A stretch of DNA of 64,000 nucleotides from Echria macrotheca (lineage: Eukaryota > Ascomycota > Sordariomycetes > Sordariales > Schizotheciaceae), in NCBI GenBank assembly GCA_030411725.1, contig MU839844.1:434001-498000 (forward strand), given 5' to 3'. The position numbers and the translations under genes are program-made. Below are positions 9,272 through 21,310 of the stretch, piece by piece. The notes under the pieces were generated by a model. It made no database searches, was not told the DNA's origin, and worked only from the letters and a program-made list of their open reading frames with translations. Positions within the stretch are counted from its first letter, which is position 1; the number at the start of each line of letters is the position of its first letter.

Positions 9272-11661
9272 CCGACTTCCTCGAAGCCGGCAGACACAGC
9301 ACACTCCGACACACGATTCTCTTTTCTTATTTTGCTTTGTCCGTTTTATCATGATCACGATTGCAAGTTTTTCATCTCCTTGTACGACACTTGACACGAG
9401 TCCACTCGGCTTTAAACGGCGTCCCGGAACCTTGTCCTTTTTTAACGCGCTACCCCTCGGGGTTAGCAAAGAACGACGGCATGGGAAAACATAACAATAC
9501 GGGCTGCTCGAAACGACGGTGTCTCTCCGGCTGCTGGGAAACTCAAACGACTGGTTTTATCTTTTGCTCAACTCGCAACCCATTCGCAACGCTTTTGCAG
9601 CCATTCTGTTTGGACAACGTAGGAATTTTAACGATACCCCTGTCATGAAACAACGACCGCTCGACGGCTGGTGTGCAAGTGAAGGAGAGCAGGGGGAACG
9701 GGGGGATGACTGCGAACGGAAAGGGGGTAAAAAAACAGAGTTGTGGTGGTGGATAGAGCACACCCGAGTGTGTGTGTGGGACCAGGCGGTGCAAGGGGGT
9801 GTCTTTTTTGTCTGCGGTGTGTTTAGGAGTGTAGTGAGGTGTAGCTGCATCGAGTTGTTGTTTGTGGACCTGTGATGTGTGCGTTGCTAGATGGTGTTGT
9901 GGCGTTTTGGGTGATGAGCTGACACATGAGATACCCAGGCACTTGTAAGGATATGGATAGATGGAGTTGGGTGTGAAGGCGTTGGTTGACTAGACGGCTC
10001 TTTGGTAAGAGTAGACGGGACTGGGGAAAAAAAAGGGGGTAGATGGGGAGTTAAAGGGTAGACAAAACCTTGCTTCAACATTCATCTCTGGATGCTTTTG
10101 TTCAGGAGACTGATCAAGTTGGGTATCCGTGTCTCATGAATAAAATCCCCGGCAAACCGGGGACGGGGACGGGGACGGCGGGGACGGCGGGGACGGAAGT
10201 TTTCATGAGCGGAGTAGGTATGTGTACGGAATGTACCTACCGGCAGTCGTCCAAAATTAAAAATGAGGAGTCTCCCCGGATCCTGTTGTCGGGCCCGGGC
10301 CGCCGCGGTGCGGCCGCGTTACACAGATCCAGCGCAGAGCTGGTTTCGGACGGGCCAACCAGAGCGGGTTGCGGGTCCCGAGCGGAGGGAGACGATGGTG
10401 GTACAAGTATTGTACAGATTTGTATGGGATGTACGGGATGGGCAGGCGGGCGGGTTGGCAGGCAACAACGGGCATTCGGGCGGGCGGGGTTGGGAGGGGA
10501 GAGGAATTCCGGTTCCCGTCCCTTCACTGGAAGGATTTTGACACAGAGGGACTTTTTTGTCGAGAAGATTGGGGATGGGTTGGAATTTGGGTTAGTTTAT
10601 CTGTCGGTCGGCGATGGATGGGAGATTTTGTTGGTTCTTTGGTGCCTCGTCGCGGCAAAGTGTGTGGAAGGGTTGGGGTTAGCCGAGTGATCGACTTCCC
10701 CTCGCCTCCGCGAAGGATCGGGGATGCTGTTGGCGAGCGGTTGGCGTCTCGGTGTGTGGAGATTGTGTCGGCCGCTTGGTTCCTGATTCGGATTATATGC
10801 CTCTCACTGGCGCCATCCAGGGTTCTTTCTGTTCTTCTGTGCGATTCTCATCATCGCCGCCGCAGGCACGGAGGTTGGTGGTGTCGATCAACAATCGGTC
10901 GACTACCTCTGGTATTTTGAGAGTTGTTGCGCGGCAAAATGGTGCAGATATCGGCGCTAAATCACGACACAGCCTCCGCAAGGACTCGCGGGCGGCTGGA
11001 TAAGCGACACCAGAGAGAGAGAAGAACAAGCTCATCTTTCAGGCGGTCGCCAAGATATTGTTCGCTTGCATGCTTCGTCAGCCGGGCTGCAGCCGGCCGG
11101 CGTTCGTTCCTGGCGCAGTTCGACGCCGGTCGCCTCGACGCCTTGAACGTTAACTACCTACCCTCGTTGGGCTGGGAAACATGCACGGCACCTAGACCTA
11201 CCGGCGTGGGGATGTGACGATCCCGTCCCGGAACGGCGTAGCCCCGCCGGTGTCTGCCGGCTCGACCGGGGTTGGAGTTGAGATGCCGGACGCCACCGTA
11301 AGCACTGCCAGCCCTCGTGCAGACCGTGCTGCCGTTGGTGATGTGAACCCAGTGACGGTTCAATAAAACCTGTACCGCTAGAGACGAATCTGGCTTCTGG
11401 CTCGCTATCTTGCTGGCCCTTGTCGCCCCCAAACGGGCTCTGAAAGGGTCTGGCTCTGGGTAGCATCGACAAGGCGGTCAGTCGATAATGATGTCCGGAT
11501 CCGGGTTGCCTGGATGCGTTGGCACGGCGAGGATGAACATGAAGAGACATGGTGGTGCCTGTTGCCCCTGTCGGCGGTTCGGAGGGCAGATATATGAGCT
11601 TCGAGATCCTAGGTAGGGTGGTGCTACTGACAGGTTTCCTCGCACACACACAGAGAGAATC
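9272..11661. other. intergenic region with G-rich minisatellite
   Basis: About 2.4 kb with no convincing gene. It contains the 3' UTR of the zinc-knuckle gene, a GGGGAC minisatellite at 10159-10196 and assorted short open frames with no protein resemblance. Confidence 0.45.
10159..10196 (+). repeat. GGGGAC minisatellite, G-quadruplex-like
   Basis: Five GGGGAC units, the later ones spaced by GGC, in 38 nt. Five runs of four G with loops of two to five bases satisfy the usual intramolecular G-quadruplex pattern on the plus strand. Confidence 0.8.
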
Positions 11662-13678
11662 ATGGCCACTCCACCCGTCCAACACTCTCGCGTCGGGAGC
11701 ACCGCCAGCATCGCCAGCGTGGCGACCCAGACGGCCGAGCAGCCGGACTCGGTCCCGCGGGGCTCGCTTCTCAAGTTCCAGGCCGTCGAGACCGTCACCG
11801 CCGCCGATGTCCCGGCGGAAAAGTCTTCGCCCACCTCGGAGGTCACCTCACCCGTGGCATGGGGCGGCTCCAACAAGAACGGCGGCGGCGGTGATGGCAC
11901 AGCCGGCCGCGTATCACAAATGACGTCGCGCACGACGGGCTCCCTCTTCTCCAGCACGTCGTCGTGGACGTTCGAGATCGCCAGCATGGTCACGGCCGCC
12001 GCCGCCGTGGCAGCCATCATCGCCGTGCTGGCGTACTACGACAACAAGCCGCTACCGGCGTGGCCAACAGGCATCACGCTCAACGCCCTCATCGCCGTCC
12101 TGACGACCATCGCAACCGCCAGCATGAGCGTGCCGCTGTCGAGCGGGCTGAGCCAGCTGAAATGGATCCGTTTCAAGACAGGCCGCGCGCCGCTGGCGGA
12201 TATGGAATATTTCGATGATGCGAGTCGCGGTGCTCTCGGCGCGCTATCTCTGCTATTTCGGGCGAGAGGCGGGTAAGCTTTTGTTATCTCTCTCTCTTGG
12301 GGGGTAGGGATACTGACTGTCCAGTGTTGCTGGCTCCTTTGGCGCGTTCGCCATGATCGTCGCGCTCCTCCTGAGTCCCTTCTCGCAGCAGATCGCAACC
12401 TACCCGATGCGCACCACCGAGGTCGAGGGCGGCGCGGCGACCAACCTTCGCGCCTTGGGGTACGAGCTGCGCCTTCCTGGCTTCGACGAGCTCGCCGCCT
12501 TCGTACCGATCCTCCCGATCAAGTCGGCCGTGTATTACGGTCTGTTCGCCGAGAACAACAAGCCGTGGCTGAATCTGCCCCTGACCTGCCCGACGGGTAA
12601 CTGCACGTTCGGAGAAATCGAGACATTCGCCATCTGCCAGTCCTGCGTCGACATGACCGAGTACATGACCCGTTCCTGCGTCGGGGGCACGCCGGCCGAC
12701 GGCAACATGACCGGTTGCGGGTGGAAGCTGCCATCCGGCGCTGCGCTGAACACATCCGCCGAGGTTTTCTCCATGACGTCCCTCTTTCCGGGGAGTATCA
12801 GCGGGGCGTCCTACTCAACCATCATGAAGCTCATCTTCATGGGTACCGAGGCCTTCGAGGGGCCCAAGGATGTGCTGAAGCCGTGGGCGAAGCAGTGTAC
12901 CCTCAACGCGTGCGTGCAGCGGCTGAACTCGGTGATCACGCACGGCGAGCTCAACGAGACGATTGTGGCCGAATACACCAACACCACGGTCCCCAACACA
13001 CGAGACGCCATCGATCATCTCGAGCCGATCTACATCACCAGCCCCGTCACCGGGACGCAGTATAACATGAGTCGGTCGACGGTGCTGGCGTGGCAGTCGT
13101 GGTTCGCGCATCTCTTCCAGAACGGGACCGCTTCCCGCAACGCCGAGTATATCAACCGCACACTCGAGACGGCGCCGGGTAGTCCGAATGTGCTGGTCAA
13201 CCTGACCGTCGGCATCTCGGAGGGCAACACGTTTTTCGATCATGACGTCGTCCAGGCCTTTTACTGGAATTATTACGAGTACCCGACGGGCATCGAGATG
13301 TTGGTTTCGGACCTGGCCGTGTCGACGACGGTTAGCGTCAGGGCGGTGAACAACCACAACGAGCGGGTCAACGGGACGACATTGGTGTACGAGACGTACG
13401 TGCACGTGCGGTGGGGATTCGTTGCCGTGCCCGCGGTGGCTGTGTTGCTGGCAGTTTTGTTCTTGGCCCTGGCGGCGAATCGGTCGGCGAGGGCGGGGGC
13501 CGAGCTGTGGAAGTCGAGTGCGCTGGCCATGTTATTCCACGGGCTGGATGACTCTGTCAGGGCGAGGTTTGGGGATTTGGATGGACTGGAGGCGAAGAAG
13601 AAGGAGGCAAAAGAGGTGAAGGTGAAATTGGAGGGCGAGGAGGGTGGTGGGGTGTTGAGGACTGATCGGGTTTACTAA
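11662..13678 (+). CDS. DUF3176 family fungal transmembrane protein
   Basis: Predicted 654-aa membrane protein with one intron (12273-12324, GTAAGC...TACTGACTGTCCAG). The N-terminal 105 residues are Ser/Thr/Gly-rich. The DUF3176 core follows: SSWTFEIASMV and a first TM segment, LPAWPTGITLNALIAVLTTI as a second, the motif SGLSQLKWIRFK, then MEYFDDASRGALGALSLL. A third hydrophobic segment (SFGAFAMIVALLLSPF) comes just after the splice. A large, probably extracytoplasmic domain of about 330 residues follows, with many N-x-S/T sites and paired cysteines (CPTGNCTF, ICQSC). A last TM segment (AVPAVAVLLAVLFLALAA) lies near residue 570 before a charged tail. The family is expanded in filamentous ascomycetes and its function is unknown. 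It converges on the GH16 gene downstream. Confidence 0.88.
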
Positions 13679-14800
13679 CCTGTTGGGGAGACGAGCTAGG
13701 TAGGAGGAGTTGCTAATGGCGAGGTCGGCAAGCTTATACGGGGGGTATTGTCTAATGATAATGTCGATGGTTGACCATGAATCATGCAATCTTCATGGAC
13801 TCGTGGCGTCATCTTGGTCGCCTTGGGATCCGGCCACTTGGATCTGAATGTTGTCTTACGCTGGCTGATAGCTCTGTAACCGTAGGCCGCGACCGACATC
13901 GCCATCAGGGTGAGAGCTAGAAGAGGGATTAAAGTCTGAGACTGGAATAACTGGAATACGTGGCAATGGAAGCAAATTGGTTGACAGATGGAAGTGGGAG
14001 GTCGTCGACATGGCATCCACTTGATAAAGAGCGTCGCCTGATAAAGGCCTACCCCTGTCCGGGTCACAAACGGAGCTGGGAATCTATGCCATCTCCGACA
14101 TTTATCTCAGAGCAGCTGAAGTCTCCATACGGGAATTGAAAAGCTCCCAATGAAGCTTCGCGTCATCATTCATTACTATACATACCGTCCCCATGTGATC
14201 GAAAGTGCCATTGCTGGCGTGGCCGGCAGTAGATCCGCATTGGGCATGGCGCAGAAGCAACCGGTCCGATTTAGCACAGGGGTGTTGTATCACGGCTATG
14301 TACTGGTGATACGCAGTTATCCTGGATGCTGTGATGCTGGGTGTTTGTTTGGTGCTGGCGTAACCTGGGTACTGGCAATATGGGAGCATAAGACGAAAAC
14401 TCTAGCCACATGGGAGAGGAAGAGAGTGAAATCTGTTTGAAAAATCACGTACATGTATTGGTCCAAAAGGGGGAGGGCGGTCGCATTGGGCGGAGAGTGT
14501 GCGCAATACTTAAGGGACGTTGTTGAAGCAGCCCAACTGATTGTTCTACATCAAACCCAAGCGGCCGCTCCATCTCAGACAATGTCTTGTTCTAAGCAGA
14601 ATCGTGACTCAGATCATATATACCACCACCCAATCTCGTATGTACAAAAGCCCACCCCGAGCGAGCGTCTGAATCGTAATCATAATCGTAGGTATCCATA
14701 TCCCTCAAATCAACTCCGTTTCCAAACCCATATATACAAGGCCGGTTTTGTTTTATATAAGCCATGCCCAACTCCAAAGCAGCCTGCCTCCTGGTATCAT
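13679..14800. other. convergent intergenic region
   Basis: Region between the 3' ends of the DUF3176 gene (+) and the GH16 gene (-). Short open frames are present but none is convincing. It probably holds both 3' UTRs and terminators. Confidence 0.5.
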
Positions 14801-15762
14801 CTAGTTCGAATATACGCCGACGTATTCAACCTCCATCATACTCCCCCAGCTCCCCTGCGTGTTTCCATTTGGTGAACCGGGCCTAGGTAGATATAATGTC
14901 AGCTCATATTTTCTCCTCTCACACTATCACAACCACACATACCAGTTTCCGCCCACGGCCACATTCAGAATGACAAACATGGGCGAGTGCGCCAGTGTGC
15001 TCCACACGGCCTGGTCATTGATATCAGACCCCCGGACGGTGTTGTAGACGTTCCCGTCCATCAGCCACTGGATGCTCTCGGCCCGCCAGTCCGAGTTGGT
15101 CCGGTCAATCTTGATGCTCCACCGGTGCCAGCCATTGTCACCCAGCCCGACGGTCGACGCCCGGCCGACCGGCTCGTTGCACGGCCCGCCTGAGGGGGTG
15201 CCGCAGTGCACCGTCCCGTACGCCGTCGGGGCGCCGTTGATGGTCTCCATGATGTCGAGCTCGCCGCACTGGGGCCAGGGGGTGCCGTGCCGGATGCTTT
15301 CCCCCAGGAGCCAAAAGGCCGGCCAGATGCCCTGCTTGGTCGACTGGGCGCCATCACCAAACCGGATCACGGCGTCCACCATGGTGATCTTGCCCTGCTG
15401 CGGCGTGAAGGCCGTCTTGGACTCGATGCGGCCCGAGGTCCACTTGCCGCTGCCGTCCTTGTTGGGCACTAGCTGGACTGTCCCGCCCCCCGAGATCTGT
15501 ATGTTCCGGTTCGATGTCGTGTAGTCCTGGGCCTCATTGTTTACGTGGAGACTAGGCAACCATGTTAGCTTTCTCCGCCCGTCTGTCTCTTGTCATCCTT
15601 GGGACTTATTTACCCCGTCGTGACCTGCCACAGGCCGGTGTTGGGAAGATCGCCAGCATTTCCCGGAAAGTCGTCAGACCAGATCGTCTTAAAGCCCGGG
15701 TACTGAGGCACCGCACCAGCCAAGGCGGCGGCGGAGAAGGCGAGAAGAGCAGAGAAGTGCAT
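14801..15762 (-). CDS. secreted GH16 family endo-beta-glucanase
   Basis: Predicted 279-aa secreted glycoside hydrolase family 16 enzyme acting on beta-1,3(4)-glucans in cell walls. Minus-strand exons are 15614-15762, 14943-15551 and 14801-14882 (introns 62 and 60 nt). The signal peptide MHFSALLAFSAAALAGAV leads into a domain beginning TIWSDDFPG. The catalytic signature GELDIMETING (E-x-D-x-x-E, nucleophile and acid/base glutamates) is intact, followed by YGTVHCGT, GWHRWSIKID and the closing AVGGNWPGSPNG that spans the last splice. It ends MEVEYVGVYSN. The overall length is that of a catalytic domain without CBM or GPI tail. The subfamily (glucanase versus transglycosylase) cannot be settled by eye. 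A TATA-like TATATAAGG lies about 10 bp upstream of the ATG on the coding strand. Confidence 0.93.
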
Positions 15763-18149
15763 GTTGTGTGTATATAAGGAATGTGATCAAAGGTAGGCTA
15801 GCTACCAAGATGGAGACAAGATATGTCCAAAGGAATGACAGTTCAAATACTGAACCAAGAAGCGCACAGCGAGGGACGAAAAGGAGCGAAGATGAATAAT
15901 AAAAAGAAAGCCGGGCCAGAGCGAACGGAGTCGACAGCCAGGATGCGGGAGGTTGTAAACGAGCATATATACCAGATAAATTGGGAGGCACACCCAGGCC
16001 AAGGCACTTGTACCCACGTCGGCACGGGCGGTGGATCCGAGCCGGGATGGCGAAAGCTCCCGGGAATCGAAGTCGATGGCGGCCTGGACGGGGGCGGGCC
16101 ATGGTGTGGCTGTCCCTGATTGGAAATGAACCATGGCCTGGAGGATGAAACAAGTCGGCTGTCCAATGGGCACTGTTCCTCGCCCGCTGCCCATCCAAAG
16201 CGAGACTGGCTACTGACCAACGTTGTCGGCGCCAACTCTCTGGCTCTGGTTTCTGTTTCCTGTAACCAACGTGCGGGCCTGGCCGGTTGGCTTTCTCTCG
16301 CCGACATCAGATCCGCTCTCGCGAGTCAATAAAGGAGAGGCAGGTTGTCAAAAACAGAGAGGCGGGGGTGCCAAGCAGGCCCGACTCGACCGAGGCTTAA
16401 ACAGAGCATCGGGGATTATCGACGGGTTTCGGCTTGTACCCCGAAGAGAAAAAAAAGGAGGAAAATTGGAGGTCCATCCACACACAATGCAAGGACATCC
16501 CATCTCTCCAGTACCTGCGCCAGCCTCACGCCCATGGCCAAAACGTGAAACGCCAGGAATAGGTGTGTCGCTCGATTTGGTTAGGTCGCCGAGCCCAACA
16601 GCCGAGCCTCAAGCGTGTGGGGAAGCCACTTGCCTTCGGGGTTGCAGTCAATTTGCCATCTTCAAGCGCATGAACCGAGAGCTTTGCGCTGGTAATGAGG
16701 ACGAGAATGCGCCGCGCCGGGATGGCGATGATCTGAACTGATGACGGATCTGAACGGATGACAGATCTGGCGATTTGTTTGCCGACGCGGATGGATTTGG
16801 CACCAGGGCTTGGAGCTGGCGCAGTCTGCCGCCGCTGCGATTTGAGTGCGATCCAAGATGCGACGACAGCTTTGGGGGCGGCTTCGACAGCCAGTGGTAA
16901 AAATGGGACGAATCCGGCAGCACAGCCTTGACAGCCCAACTGGCCGATGTTCCCTGGAGTTCCGCTTTCCCCCTGAATGGTTATTGGATCGATGTGTTCC
17001 AGACCTCTTTTTATCCCCCTTCATTCTTGGCCTGTCGATGTCGACGTCCAATCGAATTGACAAACAGCCCCAAATCGTCGGCTGCAGGGTCCGTGACTGT
17101 TTCCTGGTCCGCGTCGGCAACCCTCTCGCCCATAGGCCTTTTCGGGGAGGTCGTCGGCTCTCCGGCATCTGCCCTGGATGTGACTCTGGATGCGCCGTGA
17201 CGACGTGGTGCGAGACCAGCAGCTGTTCCTGCAGAGGCGAGAGCGGCAGACAAAAAGGTCTGGATTTGCGGAGCAAAGCCTGCATTGCCGAGGGCGATTT
17301 TCTGAAGGGACCAGGCCGCCATGCGCACCGCGCGCGCTGCCATCTGAAGATTGGAATCCTGCTTCTGCCCATCTTCGACGCATGAACCACTTCTCTCGGC
17401 GAACCGCTGCCTTGCTTCTGTCAACCGTTCCCTGGCGGGCCTGGATGAGTCGACCAGCACTCCCGATGCTTGGCGCGGCTCGGGCACGGGGGACTTCCAC
17501 GATTTCCCCGGATCGGGAAGATTTGCGGTGATCGCAAGCCCTGCACGTGGGGAGTTTTTAGCGGCCGGTGGCGCGACCAGGTTTGTCGATCACTGCGGCT
17601 CACGGCATGATGTTGATTTTGGCATTTATGCCGGTTTTCTTATCTGGCCTCGGCCATCTGGAGTGTCATGCTTGTTTTTTGATGTTGCCATCGAGCTGAT
17701 TGAGAGCTCTAGACAACCGAGCAGAAGGCGAGTTGAGCAGCAGAATATCGAGCAACGACCTGCATCGGAATCTCTTGGTTCCGAATGGGAACTCGTCGCC
17801 CTTATGAGTTTTGCTATAGCCGCCAAGCTGGAATATGCCAACTGACAACCGGCTGTGTGCCGCCGTATATCATCCGGCATACATGCTATAGCCCGTCGTC
17901 AAAACCGGTCCACGACCCGGGGACGAGGCGGATATTATCTGTCCGCAATATGCTGTCGGCGACGGTATCGTATGATGACCTGGTTCGCCGTAGATAATGG
18001 GGTTGACCGGGAAGACGTCAGTCAGTCACATCGACTGGGCCAACAGAGAGAACCGCGGATGATGAATGAAAGTCATATCCAATCTGGGCGAATTCTTATC
18101 AGCCTCATCAGCCATAACGACTTGGACCAAGATACGAGCAAGCACAGTA
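15763..18149. other. intergenic region, no firm gene
   Basis: About 2.4 kb. It holds the GH16 promoter and the 3' flank of the decarboxylase gene. Overlapping open frames of 130-240 codons occur on the minus strand between 16526 and 17880, but none resembles a known family. One of them is listed separately with low confidence. Confidence 0.4.
17011..17487 (-). CDS. possible orphan ORF, 158 aa
   Basis: Open frame with an Ala-rich amphipathic central part (MAARAVRMAAWSLQKIAL, then FLSAALASAG) and a charged C-terminus. No recognisable domain, signal peptide or neighbouring exon supports it, and it overlaps other open frames on the same strand. It may be chance in GC-rich DNA. Confidence 0.15.
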   Translation of the reverse strand: MPEPRQASGVLVDSSRPARERLTEARQRFAERSGSCVEDGQKQDSNLQMAARAVRMAAWSLQKIALGNAGFAPQIQTFLSAALASAGTAAGLAPRRHGASRVTSRADAGEPTTSPKRPMGERVADADQETVTDPAADDLGLFVNSIGRRHRQAKNEGG

Positions 18150-21100
18150 TCAGTGATCGCCAGCCCGGTCCATGTCCCTCACAACCTGTTTCAATCTATC
18201 CCGCCACTGGCCCACCAATGTGGCCTCGTCATCATCCGCCCACGGGTCCCGGTTGACCCTCTCGACGTCCACGATGACATGTTCGCCCAGAACAATGGTC
18301 CCCGTTGCCAGCGGCGGCGTCTTAACAACGTCCTCCACCAAGCCCTTTGCACTCTCGTCGTAGCCACGCGGGTCTGCCCACACCTTGACGTTGAACTGTT
18401 TGCCTCGGGCAAAGAAGAAGTTCTCGGGGATGGGGTCTGCAAACGGCTGCTTTGCCTTCTCAAACACGTCCTGTAGCGCTATAATGGCACCTTTGGAAAG
18501 AGCTGCGTCAATCGGCGACCCCTGCACCTGGAGACGTACATTGCTCGCGTCTAGGCCGATGTTGGGCGCCTTGGTTAGGATGTGGCTAATGTGCTGCTCC
18601 GACGTCGTGCCGTAAAGATAAAAAGGCATCACATCTGACGGATAGCACGAGTCATTCGTCGCTGGCATCAGGGATCGCGACTTGATGATGCGCTGGATCG
18701 TGATGCGCGCTCGGGGGAGGATCATCCCACTGCCCAGGTTGTTAGCGCGGCTATCATACGGGAGTATACATACTGTGAAGTCGTCAGATCGCCAAGGAAC
18801 GTGCTGCCTTCGTTCTTCAGAAGAGGCTCTAGATCTATCTTGTCCGACGTCTTGATCACAATGTCGGCTCCAGTAGACCCTTTGATTTCCCGATAAACCC
18901 GCCGTGCGTACGGATCGAGCGAAGCCCACAGAATGATCTGTCTGCGGTGATTGGGGACGTGAAACATGGATTGGTATGACAGGAAGACATCGTCAGTCCC
19001 GTGCGTCGAGAAACTGTGGTAATCGGCAGTGTTCTGGTTGCGCTCCCGACAGGCCTTTACCTCCTCATTGACGATCGCCTTGAAAATATCTCCGAGCTTG
19101 TTGACAAGACTGCCGTCGGGCAGCGGATTCGCGACAACGTTTTTCAAGACCAGGAGGTCCTCGTCGGTGCTGGCATCCAGACCCAGGCGGCGCTTGAACT
19201 TGACGAGGGCATCGCCATATTCCTCTGACGAGAAGCGTGTCGAGCCCAGGAACAGTGCGACGGCACCAGGCCTGTCATCTGGGGATCTGATCGATAGACG
19301 CTTGACGACGCGACTCATCAGGTGGTTCGCCTCGGCGACGTCGATGTTCACGGTGCCGTCAGGGTATCGCCAGTTGAGAGCAAACGCGTTGATGTTGAGA
19401 TCCGACCCCAAGGCGAGGAGCAACGGTAATGTCTTCTGGCCTATGGGTTTGTTCCCAGTGGCTAGGATCTCGTCGCGGATCCGTTGCTTCTCGGTCTCAA
19501 CTTGCTTAGCGTCGCCTGTTGATTCGGCCGGCAGGATGTTGAAAGGGACGCAGAGGAAGGAGTCAGTGGCCTTGGCAACGGTGGCCCAGAGCGCAGAGAA
19601 CTGCCATGTCAGTGTGGCCCATTAATGCGAAGGCTGGCTTATTACCCGAGAAGAAGCATAGCATGTCTCGGCGAGAAGAGCACCGTATCCCCCTTGATCT
19701 AGGCCGATGCAATAATGGGCGAGCCATGTTGACATGGCGGAAGCGCCCGGTTTGCTGGCCGCATTAGCAGTGCAAACATTTTGGTACGCGTCACCTACCT
19801 CCCCTCGATTCCGTAAGTAGCCCCAGTGAAAGACCCAGAGCTCAAAGACGGAACCTTCCAAGTCATGAAATTCCTCATTCGTCCGTCTTGGAATATCAAG
19901 GCTCCGGACGGATACGGGACGTGGCCGGCCTTCTGCGGGTCCACGGTGACGGAATCGCAATGGCGCATGGCACACAAGCTGCGCTGCGCTTCGGGTCGTA
20001 GACACAACTCCGGAGCAGTACCATCATCGCCGCCGCGACTCCCAAACACAGATCGGCTGGTATCTGTCTTGCATCCGCACGGAAGCATGGTGGCGAAGTA
20101 TCCGCCCCACGCAGCATCGGCATGGATGGCAAAAGACAGACCGCGGGCCTGGAAACTCCGACGTAGCGCGAGGATATCCTCCAGCGGGTCCACTGCGCCC
20201 TCTTCTGTCGAACCCATCACCGCCACGACACTATAGACGGGCGTTTCAGTCTCGAGACAGCGGTTCAGCCAGATTTCAAGGGAGGTGGTAGACATTCGCC
20301 CGGCTGTGTCAACGGAAACCGAGACCATGTTTTGAGTGCCAAGGGCCGCAAGGGCTGGGTTGTAAGTAGTTGTCTCGTTGAGAAGGAAGGGGACGTACCT
20401 GCCCCCTTGGGCCACGAGTAGTGCTTGGTTGCAGATAAAAGGTACATCGGTCTCTTGTCCGCATTGCAGTGTTCCTCTAACACATCTGTGACGGCCGCCT
20501 GAACGTTGTACCGGTCAAGAGCGTCATTCAGAAATTCCGATGTGACGCCATACTGGGCGTACAGCTGATCCGGAATATCCAAGATGGTCTGCGGTGTGAG
20601 GTTCAACAGTTCCCAGGTCGAAAGCTGACGGAAAGGCTTGGATTCGCCCTGGCAGGTCGGGACGCTGAACGTGTCTGGGATGAACCGGAGTGGTCTGTCT
20701 GCATCGTCCATGGCCTTGCGGAGCGACAAAGGACGAAACTTGAGATTTCGCGTCGCCCATAGAGATTCCACGTTGGCAACGGTACCGTCGCAGGTGATGT
20801 GGCCCCAGCCCGTGACGTTGGAGCTTGGGCTGGGTTCGGTCTGGAATCCAAAGAGGTCACACAGTTGCTCGCCTACCTCGATCTCCATGGCACTTGTGAT
20901 GGGGCTCGCTTCAAACGCCACGTTGTTGGGGTTGTATAGCATGGCCGCGAGATACCCGAGCATGCCGGCCATGGACACATCTGGATACAAGTTGCCCTGG
21001 TAGCGAGGTGACCAGAACGGAACCGAGTGTTGACCTAGGAGTTGTGACAACATCCCAACCGAGTTTGGGATTATGGAAGCAACCCTCTGGGATTCGGGCG

Positions 21101-21310
21101 AGTGGGAGGGTGTGAAGTCGTATCCATTTTTCTGACAGGTGAGTGGTTGCGCATAAGGAGGCAGGGGTCACGTACAGCGTCTTCTTCTGCATGGGCTGTT
21201 CTTGTAAGCTGTAGCTGATCCAACATGGCTGAGATGCTCTTCCGGACCACGTCGAGGTTCTCGGCACGGGGGCCGAGGAAGTGGGAGCTGATGGCCTGGT
21301 TGGATGTCAT
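18150..21310 (-). CDS. PLP-dependent decarboxylase (tyrosine/aromatic amino-acid decarboxylase-like) with long C-terminal extension
   Basis: Predicted 979-aa group II PLP-dependent decarboxylase. Six minus-strand exons: 21176-21310, 20399-21131, 19799-20354, 19646-19754, 18774-19600 and 18150-18729, with five introns of 44-45 nt. Family landmarks in order are FWSPRYQGNLYPDVS, the ITSAMEIEVGEQLCDLFGF helix, GWGHITCDGTVANVESLWA, ATKHYSWPKGA, the domain start VSVSVDTAGRM, the cofactor Asp region AIHADAAWGGYF, and the Schiff-base lysine in DSVTVDPQKAGHVPYP. STWLAHYCIGLDQGGYG follows. This order resembles bacterial-type tyrosine decarboxylases. About 350 residues after the catalytic domain (from NWRYPDGTVN to the end) are not part of a minimal decarboxylase. 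Substrate cannot be named from sequence alone, and no biosynthetic partner genes adjoin it. Confidence 0.88.

Noticed and set aside
16662..17390. 242-codon minus-strand frame
   Set aside because: Overlaps other frames of similar length, no motif, and composition typical of translated GC-rich non-coding DNA.
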